Shown one piece after another: positions 10,974 through 20,993 of a stretch of DNA of 64,000 nt (position 1 is its first letter; every line of letters starts with the position of its first letter). Origin of the DNA: Zygnema cylindricum. Taxonomy: Eukaryota; Streptophyta; Zygnematophyceae; Zygnematales; Zygnemataceae. The notes under the pieces were generated by a model. It did no database searches, was not told where the DNA came from, and worked only from the letters and a program-made list of their open reading frames with translations. The stretch spans positions 28,501 through 92,500 of the forward strand of contig JBBHKE010000376.1 of NCBI GenBank assembly GCA_037447655.1, in the 5' to 3' direction. The position numbers were made by a program, and so were the translations under genes.

Positions 10974-11907
10974 CCCCCCCCTCAAGCTAAAACTAAAAAG
11001 GAGTATTTTAGATGAAATATAAAGTGTAATTGGAGGAATTAGGAGGAAGGTGGAGGACGAAGGCCGGAGGAGAAAACGATGCTGCTCAAAATGGGGGCAA
11101 TGAAGAGCTTTGGTGAGAAAGTCAGCAACTTGATTTGCAGATTTCACATAGAGAAATTGAAGGGTTCCATCCTCGACACGCTCTTGATAATTGTGATATT
11201 GGATGTTGATGTGCTTGGTGCGCTTGTGGTGAACTGGATTCTTAATCAAAGCAAGGGCACCTTGAGAATCCGAGTAGATGGGAGTTGGTGAGGGTGGAGG
11301 GAAACCAAGATAGGTGAGAAGGGTTCGAAGCCAAACAACTTCCTTAGCGGCATGGCAAACAACCATGTATTCGGCCTCAGTACTAGAGCTAGTTGTAGTA
11401 GGTTGTTTCGTGCAAGTCTAAGAAATATGCCCATTTCCCAAGAAAAAACACAAGCTAGAATGGCAAGAAATGTCATCTTGTGCCCAATCAGAGTCAACAA
11501 AGTCGATGAGGGCAATAGAACCAGAGAAGGAGTAAGTGAGGCAAAAGATATAGTGCCTTGCAGATACCAAAAGACTCGTTTAGCAGCTGCAAGATTATCT
11601 GGAGAAGGTCTCTGAAGAAATATACTAAGTTTTGTAATCGCTGTAGCAATATCTGGCCGAGTTGCTTGTATGGCGTAAATAAGAGAGCCCGCCATGGAGC
11701 GGTAAGTGGCATGGAGAGGAGGGGAGAGGAGGGTGTCGGTGGCGGGGACGAGAGGCGAAATAGTATCCAAGGGGGTGGAGATAGAAGAGCAATTGGTCAT
11801 ACCCAAACGGCCATAGAGATTAGAGATAAAGGTTTCTTGGGAGAGGCAAAGAGTCTTAATAGAGCAATTTCAAAGGACTTGGATTCCAAGGTAGTATGTG
11901 AGTTCAC
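10974..11907 (-). pseudogene. Copia4 RT end and RNase H, 3' portion
   Basis: Minus-strand frames encode the RT C-terminus (MGMTNCSSISTPLD, YRSMAGSLIYAIQATRPDIA, LAAAKRVFWYLQGT) and the RNase H end (AKEVVWLRTLLTYLGF, IYSDSQGALALIKNPVHHKRTKHI). It finishes SLRGGC beside the polypurine tract. A frameshift separates the two near 11,500. The segment stops at 11,907 with TTCAC, the target duplication created by the copia3b insertion; the 5' portion of the same element continues at 23,643. Confidence 0.8.
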
Positions 11908-14214
11908 TGAAACTCTGAGACCTCCATAAGTCCTCAGAGTGGACAGCTTCCAAGAAGCCTCTAGGATAACCTTGACCCCTTTGTGTTTCAGCAAGAACAA
12001 CTACCACCCTAGCAAACAAAAACTTTGACCAACTTCACCTCTATGAAGGAAAGACTCCCATGAGTCGATATCAAAAAGAATCCCTGAATTTTCTCCCCTG
12101 AACAGTAAGTTATGGAGGGTCAAAATTGACCTTTTTGAAATTCTATGGGCTCCATTGCCCACAGAATTCGCAGATCCAAAAGAAGCTAATCTAGATAGTG
12201 CCGACTCCAAGTTGATATAAACCCAAATGAATGATCCCTTGATAATCAAAACCCCAATACAACTTCACCATTGTGAAGATAAGACCTTGTGTGTGCTCAG
12301 TTCCACCACAGAATGCAAAGCTTGAATATGTGTTTTGGACAGTATTCCCCACTTTGACTTTCCCACTGAATAAGTGCCACCCTGACACGCAAAAACCTCT
12401 GACCGACTACACCACTGTGTAGCTTGGACTCTCTTGAGTCCGCAGCAAAAAGAATCACTGAATTTGCTCACCCGAGCATTAAGTTATGGCTGGTCAAAGA
12501 TGACCTTTATAGTTACAAGCTCTCTTAGAGAGAGAGGTACCTAAATATCACTAAGTCTTAGTCTGCTTACTCACGACTACCTACTACTAAACCCTAGTCC
12601 AATAGGAACACTATATAGTACAAGAAGGTACAATGGGCGATGTACTTATTGTACGACCATTGTACGACAAGGTCTACAAGGTGACACCTGTCAAATCGGA
12701 AGCCATGGTTCCTCCTCCCATCTTCTCCGATATCAAATAATGTGGCGCCACGTGGCACCGCGTGACGCGATCTCCTTATGCCGCCAAAATCTCACTTCGC
12801 GTGGCGGGTATAATGTCGGCCGTCTGATCAAAACATATTTTACACGGTTTAGATTTGCGTACATGCAGGAATTGCTCCTTTTGGTTAGTCGTTTGTTAAT
12901 TAGTTGTTTTGTTAATGTTTATGTATTTATATAACCGGTCGGGTGTATCGTTTCGATAACGCCTTATTGGTTAAGGCTTACCTCTACAAACATAACCACA
13001 GACCATGGTTCAAATCTAGTCTAGAGCAGTTTTTGGTTGTGTTAGTTTGTTAGAACTCTCTACTTCTACACGTATAAATACCTATTATACCCAACATATC
13101 CCATCGTTGACTCTAAGCTATAGGTTAAAGCTAACGGCTGTAAAGGGTTATAGGTGCTAGGATCAAATCCTAATTCTCGCAATCCTCTTTTGCTACAAAC
13201 TACGAATCAGCCTATCCCCTTTAGACAACCATGGCACTAGCTCTCTCTCTGGTCTTCAGTGACTGCAACAAGTATGGGGACCGGAGAGATTTGAGCAAGA
13301 AGCATGCTGCCTTTGTTGACTTACTCTATTTATTTTTCCAATAGAGACCTAGTAAATGCATAAATTTCAACACTTTTACAAAGAAGATCTCTGGGGGAGA
13401 GGGTCCTATCTACAAATTTTTCTAAGTCCTATATCTCTCACAAACTCTATCTACTAGTGTACGACACCAATCATATTAAACTGTCGTACATAAAATTACA
13501 GCCGCTTGTGTAATTTATGTTCGGAAATTGTACGACATGGCCTAAAAATCGACACATGTCATATTCGGATTCGGTGTCATAATCCGCGGAGATACCGCGA
13601 TCCAACGCAATTTCGCCACATGTCATCCGATGTGGCGATGACCATAAACCGCCAAGAATCTCTTCCGCAATCTTGGCTTTCTTCCCAGTCGTCCGATTAA
13701 ATGTAGATTTCAATCGGAGCCGTCATAAATACATGCGCGGTATTTGTTTCGTAAAAGAAACAAAATACGCGATACTTGTTTGTTGTCCATACCGTAATCC
13801 GTACGTTTACATAACGGTTTCTATGAAACCGTAAACATCCGCAATTAAATGAATTTTCCGACGTCGTAACATATAAATACGAATCACACCTAATCGTATA
13901 TATCAGAACTTCTATACTTAACGGCTAAGGCTACCGGGTACCGGCGCTTTGAAGGTCGGCAGGTGCCAGGATCAAATCCTTTCACCAACATATAACTTTT
14001 AGTAAATAAACCTTCCTACCTGTAAATAGAATAATCTATTTCCCGTAAACCTCTAGATAGCCCAGATAGCCATGGCTCTAGCTTCCTCTCCAACTTCTTA
14101 GTGACGGTAACAAGTGTGAGAGTATAAGAGAGAAGTTAGAGGCAGACTTCCTCGGCTTCTTTCAATATTCCAATTTAGACCTAGAAAATAATGAAATAAC
14201 CATCGATTTCTACA
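11908..14214 (-). repeat. Copia3b 3' LTR, split by a solo LTR
   Basis: The two parts, 14,214-13,378 (LTR start, TGTAGAAATCG) and 12,135-11,908 (LTR end, GTTTCA), add up to about 1,065 bp. That is close to the 1,053-bp copia3a LTR and the 1,049-bp COPIA2 LTRs. The break is filled by the family B solo LTR. An antisense tRNA-like module lies near 13,920-13,985 and a TTTGTTTC/GAAACAAA palindrome near 13,742-13,770. Confidence 0.8.
12136..13372 (-). repeat. Solo LTR, family B, inside copia3b 3' LTR
   Basis: This 1,237-bp segment reads TGTTGAAATTT at its minus-strand start and TTTCA at its end. It is flanked by CTTTT at 12,131-12,135 and 13,373-13,377, an exact target duplication. Removing it reconnects the family A LTR sequence around the word GACCTTTT. 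It is the inverted relative of 6,270-7,175. Two tRNA-like A/B-box modules read on the plus strand (12,964-13,018 and 13,115-13,170), antisense to the LTR. Confidence 0.85.
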
Positions 14215-14548
14215 CTCCCTTTTTTTTCCAGTCAATCTTTAATCTCAGACCACACTTCTCCTTGCAGAAACTTAGTTTGGGGGAAGGCAAAGGTTTGGTC
14301 ATCATATCTGCTACCATCTCGCTATTTGGTAGGTACTCTAAACTGATTATTTTGTTTTCTACTTTCTCTCTAGAAAAGCTGAGTCTAATATCCATGTGTT
14401 TAGCTTTAAAATAATGTTTAGGATTGGCAGAAATAGCGATTGCAACCTGATTATCACAAAAAAAAAATTGCACACCACTCTTAAGGTGACCAAGCTCACC
14501 AAGCAAAGACTTGACCAACATCAATTCTTTTGGAGCAAAGCGAGAGGC
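14215..14548 (-). pseudogene. Copia3b RNase H C-terminus
   Basis: The minus-strand frame encodes KELMLVKSLLGELGHLKSGV, FFFCDNQVAIAISANPKHYFKAKHMD and the end MVADMMTKPLPSPKL, the Copia RNase H C-terminus. A polypurine run (GGAAAAAAAAGGGAG) precedes the LTR start at 14,214. It is the continuation of the frame that stops at 20,994, with COPIA2 between. Confidence 0.8.
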
Positions 14549-15597
14549 TGTAGAAACTAATGGTTCTAAAGTATTTTCTAGGTCTGAAAAGAAATAAAGA
14601 AACCGAGGCAGTTTATCTCTAACTTCTCTCTCCAACTCTCAAACTTGTTGCAGTCACTGAGAAATTGGAGAGGAAGCTAGAGCCATGGCTACCTAGGCTA
14701 TCCTGAGTTTTACGGGAAATTTGTATTAGTTAGGGTTTATTTATTTAAAAGGTATGTGCCGGCGACAGGAATTGATCCTTGTACCTACCGGCCGGCAGAC
14801 AAGAAATAGCCGGTAGCCTTAGGCGTTAAGTATAGGATTAGTGTTACGTAGTATATAGTTTGATAATTATTTAAATATGTATACGTACGATATTTCATTT
14901 AACTGTAATAGATTACGGGATACATAGATCTGGTAATATATAAAGTACGGATTACTGTACGGACTAGAAATCAATACCGCGCATTTGTTTCGTAAGTGAA
15001 ACAAATACCGCGCATGTATTTTCTACGGCTACGATTAAATCCGAATTTAATCGGACGACCGCAATTAGCGCCGAGATCGCGGAGGAAAATTTCGGCGGTT
15101 TGTGGCCATCGCCACATCAGATGACGTGTGGCGAAATTACATTGGATCGTGGAATCTCAGGAGATTATGGCACCGAATCCGGATATGACATGTGTCGACA
15201 TTTAGGCCATGTCGTACAATGTCCGTACCTAAAGTACACCGGCAACTGTACTTTTGCATACGGAACTCAATTCTGATTGGTTTCGTACATCAGTAGATAG
15301 AGTCTCTGAGAGAGATAGAACTTAGAAAAATTAGAAGATAGGACCCTCTCTCCCAGAGAGCTTCTGTACAAAAGGTCAACTTTGACCCTCCATAACTTAC
15401 TGCTCAGGGAAGCAAATTCAGAGAATCTTTTTGCTATCGACTCAAGGGAGTCTTGCCTTCACAAGGGTGCAGGTGGTCAGGGTTTTTGTCTGCCAGGTTG
15501 GCAGTTCTTTTTCCTGAAACACATAGGGGTCAGGATTATCCTAGAGGCTTCTTGGAAGCTGTCAACTCTGAAGACTTATGGAGGTATCAGAGTTTCA
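14549..15597 (+). repeat. COPIA2 5' LTR
   Basis: Begins TGTAGAAACTAATGG and ends GAGTTTCA directly before the PBS. It holds an antisense tRNA-like module (about 14,764-14,829), a palindromic ATTTGTTTC...GAAACAAAT hairpin between two CCGCGCAT words (about 14,975-15,018), and a GTCGTACAATG motif near 15,213. TATA-like or transcript-start sites cannot be placed with confidence. Confidence 0.9.
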
Positions 15598-15612
15598 GGT
15601 TATGGGCCCACC
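15598..15612 (+). promoter_or_regulatory. Primer-binding site for half initiator-Met tRNA
   Basis: GGTTATGGGCCCACC follows the LTR end immediately. It is exactly complementary to the anticodon stem-loop of plant initiator tRNA-Met (…GGTGGGCCCATAACC…) rather than to a tRNA 3' end. Drosophila copia is known to use a cleaved 5'-half of initiator tRNA-Met with the same PBS word, so I infer the same priming here. The ATG within the site (15,602-15,604) is the gag start codon. Confidence 0.8.
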
Positions 15613-16700
15613 CTCTAGGGTACCAATCTTTAATGGAACTGGCTTCATATACTGGGAAAGTATGATGATAGGAGCTTTATGCGAAAAAAGGTTTTGGGGG
15701 ATAGTGAGTGGACGGTTGGGGCGTCCATCAAGTCTTGGAATTCCTCCAGGGTTTGGAGGAACCAGATTCACCAGGAAAGAGGTTCCACCTTCGACGGCGG
15801 AAACAAAAGAAGGAGAGGTGGTGGACAAAGGAAAGGAGAAGGAGACGACCACACCAATAACAACTGGTTCGACGTTCATGTCACCTATTCCGAGGAATGA
15901 GGAGAATGATACTGAAACCTGAACTTCAACAATATGGCGGCAAAGCACTTCATCCTACGCCATCTCACTCAAGGACTTGCATGTCCTCATTTGCAGGTAA
16001 AAAGGGCATCCGATCTTTGGATGGCTCTCATAGAGATGTACCAAAGTGGTACGATTCAGCAATAACAGTTGGCTGATCAAAAAGTTAAGGAGTATGTATA
16101 CAAAGGGGGAAATATGTTGGATTTATGCAATGAGCTTGCTACACTCTTCATGGAGCTAGAGAGTGCGGGAAAAGATTTTAGTGAAAAATAAAGGGTTAAT
16201 TGTTAACTGATGAAGTTACTTGATGAGTTCGTGAACATAGTTTATCGTGTGCAGGACTTGCCTGACTCAAGGTGGATATGGAACTCAGTGGTAGGGATGA
16301 TTCTCGTTCAAGAGAATACAATTGAGATCCGAAGGGGAGGAAAGAGTGGTCGAGCCTTGGCAACAGCGACTGATTGGAGGAACAGGGATTCCCGAAAACC
16401 GGTCGGAAACTATGGGGGTAGGGAGCAGAAAAAACAGGCAGATGAGTTCGAACCAAGGGCTCCCAAAGGTCTATGTCATTTTTGTAAGAAACCGGGGCAC
16501 TATATGGCAGAGTGCACTAAGCTAACCGAACTTCGGTTAAAGGAAGGGCAGATCGGTGGTACCTCGAGAGGAAAGAAAAAGGCCCTTGTCACACAGGTTC
16601 TTGAGGCGGAATCCGAGGACGAGGACGATGAGCTCCTTTTGGATGAGGAGTTGGAGGCGAAAAATGAGGTCGAAATTCCACGAAGGCAAAAATGTGCTTA
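15602..16700 (+). pseudogene. COPIA2 gag, interrupted
   Basis: The frame starts MGPPSRVPIFNGTGFIYWES, the usual Copia Gag opening (substrate-like F-x-G-x-x-Y-x-W). It is broken by TGA at 15,920-15,922 and TAA near 16,064. The relative copia3a has sense codons there (TGG, CAA), so both stops are single transitions. A CCHC zinc knuckle (CHFCKKPGHYMAEC, 16,474-16,515) ends the capsid/nucleocapsid region. A Glu/Asp-rich linker leads into protease. Confidence 0.8.
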
Positions 16701-19700
16701 TGGTGGATTAAAAGGTGAAGCAGGCTGGATTGTAGATTCAGGTGCCTCCATGCACATGTGTAAGGATAGACACCTGTTCACTAAGATAAGAAAGATTCCC
16801 ACCGTAGAGATAGAGTACGGGGATGGGAGGATAGTCACCACTACTCTTGTAGGATCGGTAGATCTGAAAGTATTAGTAGAAGGAAAGACATCCATATTAA
16901 CATTCTCCGATATATTGTTTATTCCGGAGCTGAAAAAAAATCTTATCTCTACATCAGTATTAGATGATAAGGGTTTTTTCACTAGCACTAGGGAAGGAGT
17001 CTTTACTGCTAGTTTTGAGGATGATGTCTATTTCATTGCTGAGAAAGGTAGCCATGGGATGTTTAGGCTGATCTTAAGTAATGAAAAGAAGAAACTTTAT
17101 TATGTTGGTGTTCATGATATTATGATGTTGCATAAGAGGCTTGGGCATGTGAATCTAGATAAGTTAAGAGAGATGAAAAAGATGGGAGTGGTGGAAGGGA
17201 TTCAGTTCAGTGAAAGTGATGATATAAGTGATTGTGGTGGATGTGCTCAAGGTAAAACACACAGATTACCCTTTCCTAAATCAGCCACCTATAAGGGAGA
17301 AAAAATTCTAGATCTAGTACACATAGATATTTGGGGACCGGCTAAAGTGCCCTCACCAGGGGGGAAGAGATTTATGATGATTATAACTGATGATTGGTCT
17401 CGGTATTCCCGGGTATATTTTTTCAAAAACAAGTCCGAAGCTGAGGATTGTTTTAGACAATATAAAGCATGGAGCGAAAAACTCCATGAAACTCCAATCA
17501 AGAGAGTAAGGAGTGACAATGGTGGAGAGTATATTTCTAACGAGTTTGAGGATTTTCTTAGGGAAGATGGGGTTCAACACCAAAAGACAGTTCCAGAAAA
17601 TCCGGAACAGAATGGGGTAGCTGAAAGGTTAAATAGAACACTAAGTGATAGTGCTAGAAGTATGTTGTCAGATAAAAAGATAGGAAAAAGGTTTTGTGCA
17701 GAAGCAATGAACTGTGCTAATTACCTCAAGAATAGAGTTCTTACTTCAGCTATAAAAGATCAAACACCTTATGAGAGATGGACAGGCCCGAAACCAGACA
17801 TATCTCACTTAAAGGTTTTCGTCAGTCAAGTTTTCAGTCTAGATACTGATCGATCCAATTAGAAGCTAGATCCTAAAAGAAAACTTGGATATTTATTAGG
17901 ATATGATGAGGATGTTAAAGGATATTGAGTTTACAATCTAAAGAGGAAAGATATAATCTTAGTAAAGCATCTAGTAGTTATAGATGAAGGAAAGTCTGTG
18001 GATCCCTTCAAATATACGAAATTAGTAAAAATCAGATTTGAGTCAGAAAATTCCGATGACTTTGAGCTTCCTAACTATCCAGGTTTTAAAGAAGATCACA
18101 TTCTTGCAGGAACAAATCAAACCGAAAAGAACTCGGCTGTGGAAACTCTAGTGACAACTCTACTCGAAGTGGAAGACGTGGTGGAAATTGATTTGGAATC
18201 AAGGGATAGGGGAGAAGCCGAGTTTGTTCGAAAGAATCCACGAGAACCATCTATTCCGGCCTCAGATTTTGAAGGGGGGAGGAGAAGTAGCAAAAGACTG
18301 CAAGAAAAACAAGTTAATAACAAGGTAACTAAACTATCTCATCAAGATTAACCTCAAACTTATGGAGAGGCGATGACTTGTCCAGAAAGAAACCGGTGGA
18401 AGACAGCCATCAATGAGGAGATGGTTTCAATCATGGCAGCCGATACTTGGGAGCTGGTGGACTGTCCACCTAACCGAAAACCAATCGGTTGTAAGTGGGT
18501 TTTCAAACTAAAACTGAACCTAGATAACACAATCAAGCGCTACAAGGCCAGATTAGTGGCAAAGGGATTTACACAAAAGGAAGGAATTGACTACGAGGAA
18601 ACCTTTGCCCCAGTGGTCAAATTTCCCTCCGTCCGCATACTTCTCAGTTTAGCAGCGGCGGAAGACATGGAAGTTCATCAGATGGACATCAAGACAACAT
18701 TTTTGCATGGAGAATTGGAAGAGGAGATCTTCATGCGACAACCCGAAGGTTTTGTGGAGGAAGGAGAGAAGAGTAAGGTATGCCGGCTGATTAAATCTCT
18801 TTATGGTTTGAAACAAGCACCTCGACAATGGAATAAGAAGCTTGATGAGTTTCTTACGGGTCTGGGATATATTCGGATCAGCTCAGATCACTCAATCTAT
18901 GTTTTCGAAGATGAGGAAGGTTTTATATTTATTGCAATATATGTTGATGATTTGCTTGTTTTAAGTAAATCAATGGAAAAAATTAACAAATTGAAAACCG
19001 ATCTTAAGGGGAGATTTGAAATGAAGGATATGGGAGAAGCAAGATATATTTTGGGAATTCAAGTAGAGAGAGACCGAAAAAGGAAAATTATAAGACTGAC
19101 TCAAAAGGAAGCAATAGGGAACATGCTTGAAAAATTTCAAATGGATAAAGATAATAGTTGTAAAACTCCAATGGAGTTGAAGAAGGGAAGTGAGGGGAGT
19201 GAGGAAGGAGTCATAGTCTTAGACGAGGAATTATCTCCTGATGAACAGAAGTTCATGCAGACTATTCCTTACAGGCAAGAAGTGGGAAGTCTAATCTATT
19301 TTATGAATTGTACCCGGCCGGATTTAGCTGCATCTGTAGGAGTGCTGAGTAGAAGTCTAAATGCTCCCACTAAGAAGGATTGGGAGGCAGCTAAGCGAGT
19401 CCTTAGATATTTGGTAGGAACTAGGGATCTATGGTTGCATTTGGGTGGGGAGAATATTGACATCACTACTTGGAGTGATGCTAGTTATGGTGATGCTCCG
19501 ATGAGGAGATGCACTTCTGGATATGTATTATATGTGGGTGATGGGGCTTGCTGTTGGAGTAGCAAACAGCAAAAGGTTATTGCTCAGTCCACCATGGAGG
19601 CTGAGTATATGGCCTCTTGCTTTGCTGTAAAAGAATTGATGTGGGTCAAGTCTTTGCTTGGTGAGCTTGGTCACCTTAAGAGTGGGGTGCATAAATATTT

Positions 19701-19930
19701 TGTGATAATCAGGCAGCAATCGCTATTTCTGCCAATCCTAAACATCATTTTAAAGCCAAACACATGGACATCAGACTCAGCTTAGTTAGAGAAAAAGTAG
19801 AAAACAAAATAATCGGTTTAGAGTACAGACCAGATAGTGAGATGGTAGCAGATATCATGACCAAACCTGTGCCTTCCCCTAAGCTAATTTTTTGGACGGA
19901 GAAGTGTGGTCTGAAATTAAAGATTGACTA
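16700..19930 (+). pseudogene. COPIA2 pol: protease, integrase, RT, RNase H
   Basis: Protease shows IVDSGASMHMC (DSG at 16,735-16,743). Integrase shows HKRLGHVNLDKL and CGGCAQGK (zinc site), then DIWGP, RSDNGGEY and EQNGVAERLNR for the D,D,E triad. RT opens YKARLVAKGFTQKEGIDYEETF and has IAIYVDDLLVLS (YVDD 18,950-18,961). RNase H has TTWSDASYGD and QSTMEAEYMA. Stops occur near 17,860, 17,926 and 18,349, and a frameshift near 19,705. The longest open parts are 550 codons (16,210-17,862) and 470 codons (18,373-19,785). One polyprotein would have been cleaved by the protease. Confidence 0.9.
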
Positions 19931-19944
19931 GAAAATAAGGGGAG

Positions 19945-20993
19945 TGTAGAAACTAATGGTTTTAAAGTATTTTCTTGGTCTGAAAAGAAATAAAGAAGCC
20001 GAGGCAGTCTATCTCTAACTTCTCTCTCCAACTCTCAAACTTGTTGCAGTCACTGAGAAATTGGAGAGGAAGCTAGAGCCATGGCTACCTAGGCTATCCT
20101 AAGGTTTACGTGAAATTTGTATTAGTCAGGGTTTATTTATTTAAAAGGTATGTGTCGGAGACAGGAATTGATCCTTGTACCTACCGGCCGGCAGACAGGA
20201 AATAGCCGGTAGCCTTAGCCGTTAAGTCTAGGATTAGTGTTACGTAGTATATAGTTTGAAAATTATTTAAATATGTATACGTACGATAATTCATTTAACT
20301 GTAATAGATTACGGGATACATATATCCAGTAATATATAAAGTACGGATTACGGTACAGACTAGAAATCAATACCTCGCATTTGTTTCGTAAGTGAAACAA
20401 ATACCGCGCATGTATTTATAACGGCTACGATTAAATCCGAATTTAATCGGACGGCCGCAATTAGCGCCGAGATCGAGGAGGAAAATTTCCGCGGTTTGTG
20501 GCCATCGCCACATCAGATGACGCGTGGCAAAATTACATTGGATCGTGGAATCTCAGGAGATTATGGCACCGAATCCGGATATGACATGTGTCGACATTTA
20601 GGCCATGTCGTACAATGTCCGTACCTAAAGTACACCGGCAGCTCTACTTTTCTGTACGAAACTCAATTCTGATTGGTTTCGTACATTAGTAGATAGAGTT
20701 TGTGAGAGAGATAGGACTTAGAAAAATTAGAAGATAGGACCCTCTCTCCCAGAGAGCTTCTGTACAAAAGGTCAACTTTGACCCTCCATAACTTACTGCT
20801 TAGGGGAGCAAATTCAGTGATTCTTTTTGCTATTGACTCAAGGGAGTCTTGCCTTCTGAAGGGTGCAGGTGGTCAGGGTTTTTGTCTGCCAGGTTGGCAG
20901 TTCTTTTTGCTGAAACACAAAGGGGTCAGGATTATCCTATAGGCTTCTTGGAAGCTGTCTACTCTGAGGACTTATGGAGGTCTCAGAGTTTCA
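19945..20993 (+). repeat. COPIA2 3' LTR
   Basis: Direct copy of the 5' LTR, same length, preceded by the purine run AAAATAAGGGGAG. It ends TTTCA at 20,993 and is followed by the GAGGC target copy and interrupted copia3b coding sequence. One difference of note is GGTCTCAGAG where the 5' LTR has GGTATCAGAG. Confidence 0.9.

Larger units (their letters stand above)
14549..20993 (+). mobile_element. COPIA2: full-length Ty1/Copia element with intact TSD
   Basis: Two direct LTRs of equal length (14,549-15,597 and 19,945-20,993; 1,049 bp each) run from TGTAGAAACTAATGG to GAGTTTCA. The element is flanked by GAGGC on both sides (14,544-14,548 and 20,994-20,998). Between the LTRs lie a PBS (15,598-15,612), gag, protease, integrase, RT, RNase H and a polypurine tract (about 19,930-19,944). 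By eye the first 560 bp of the LTRs differ at roughly 27 sites (about 5%), so the insertion is not recent. Stops and a frameshift interrupt gag and pol, so it is non-autonomous today. Confidence 0.95.

Noticed and set aside
13160-13170. Genuine tRNA genes at the GGATCAAATCC/GGTTCAAATCT words
   Set aside because: No acceptor stem or full cloverleaf is evident. They are repeated LTR modules, reported as tRNA-like only.
15583-15592. GGTATCAGAG, which looks like the classic plant Copia PBS (tRNA-Met 3' end)
   Set aside because: It lies inside the LTR: the 3' LTR (GGTCTCAGAG at 20,979) and the other family LTRs carry the same stretch, and the TSD places the LTR end 5 bp after it. The real PBS is GGTTATGGGCCCACC.
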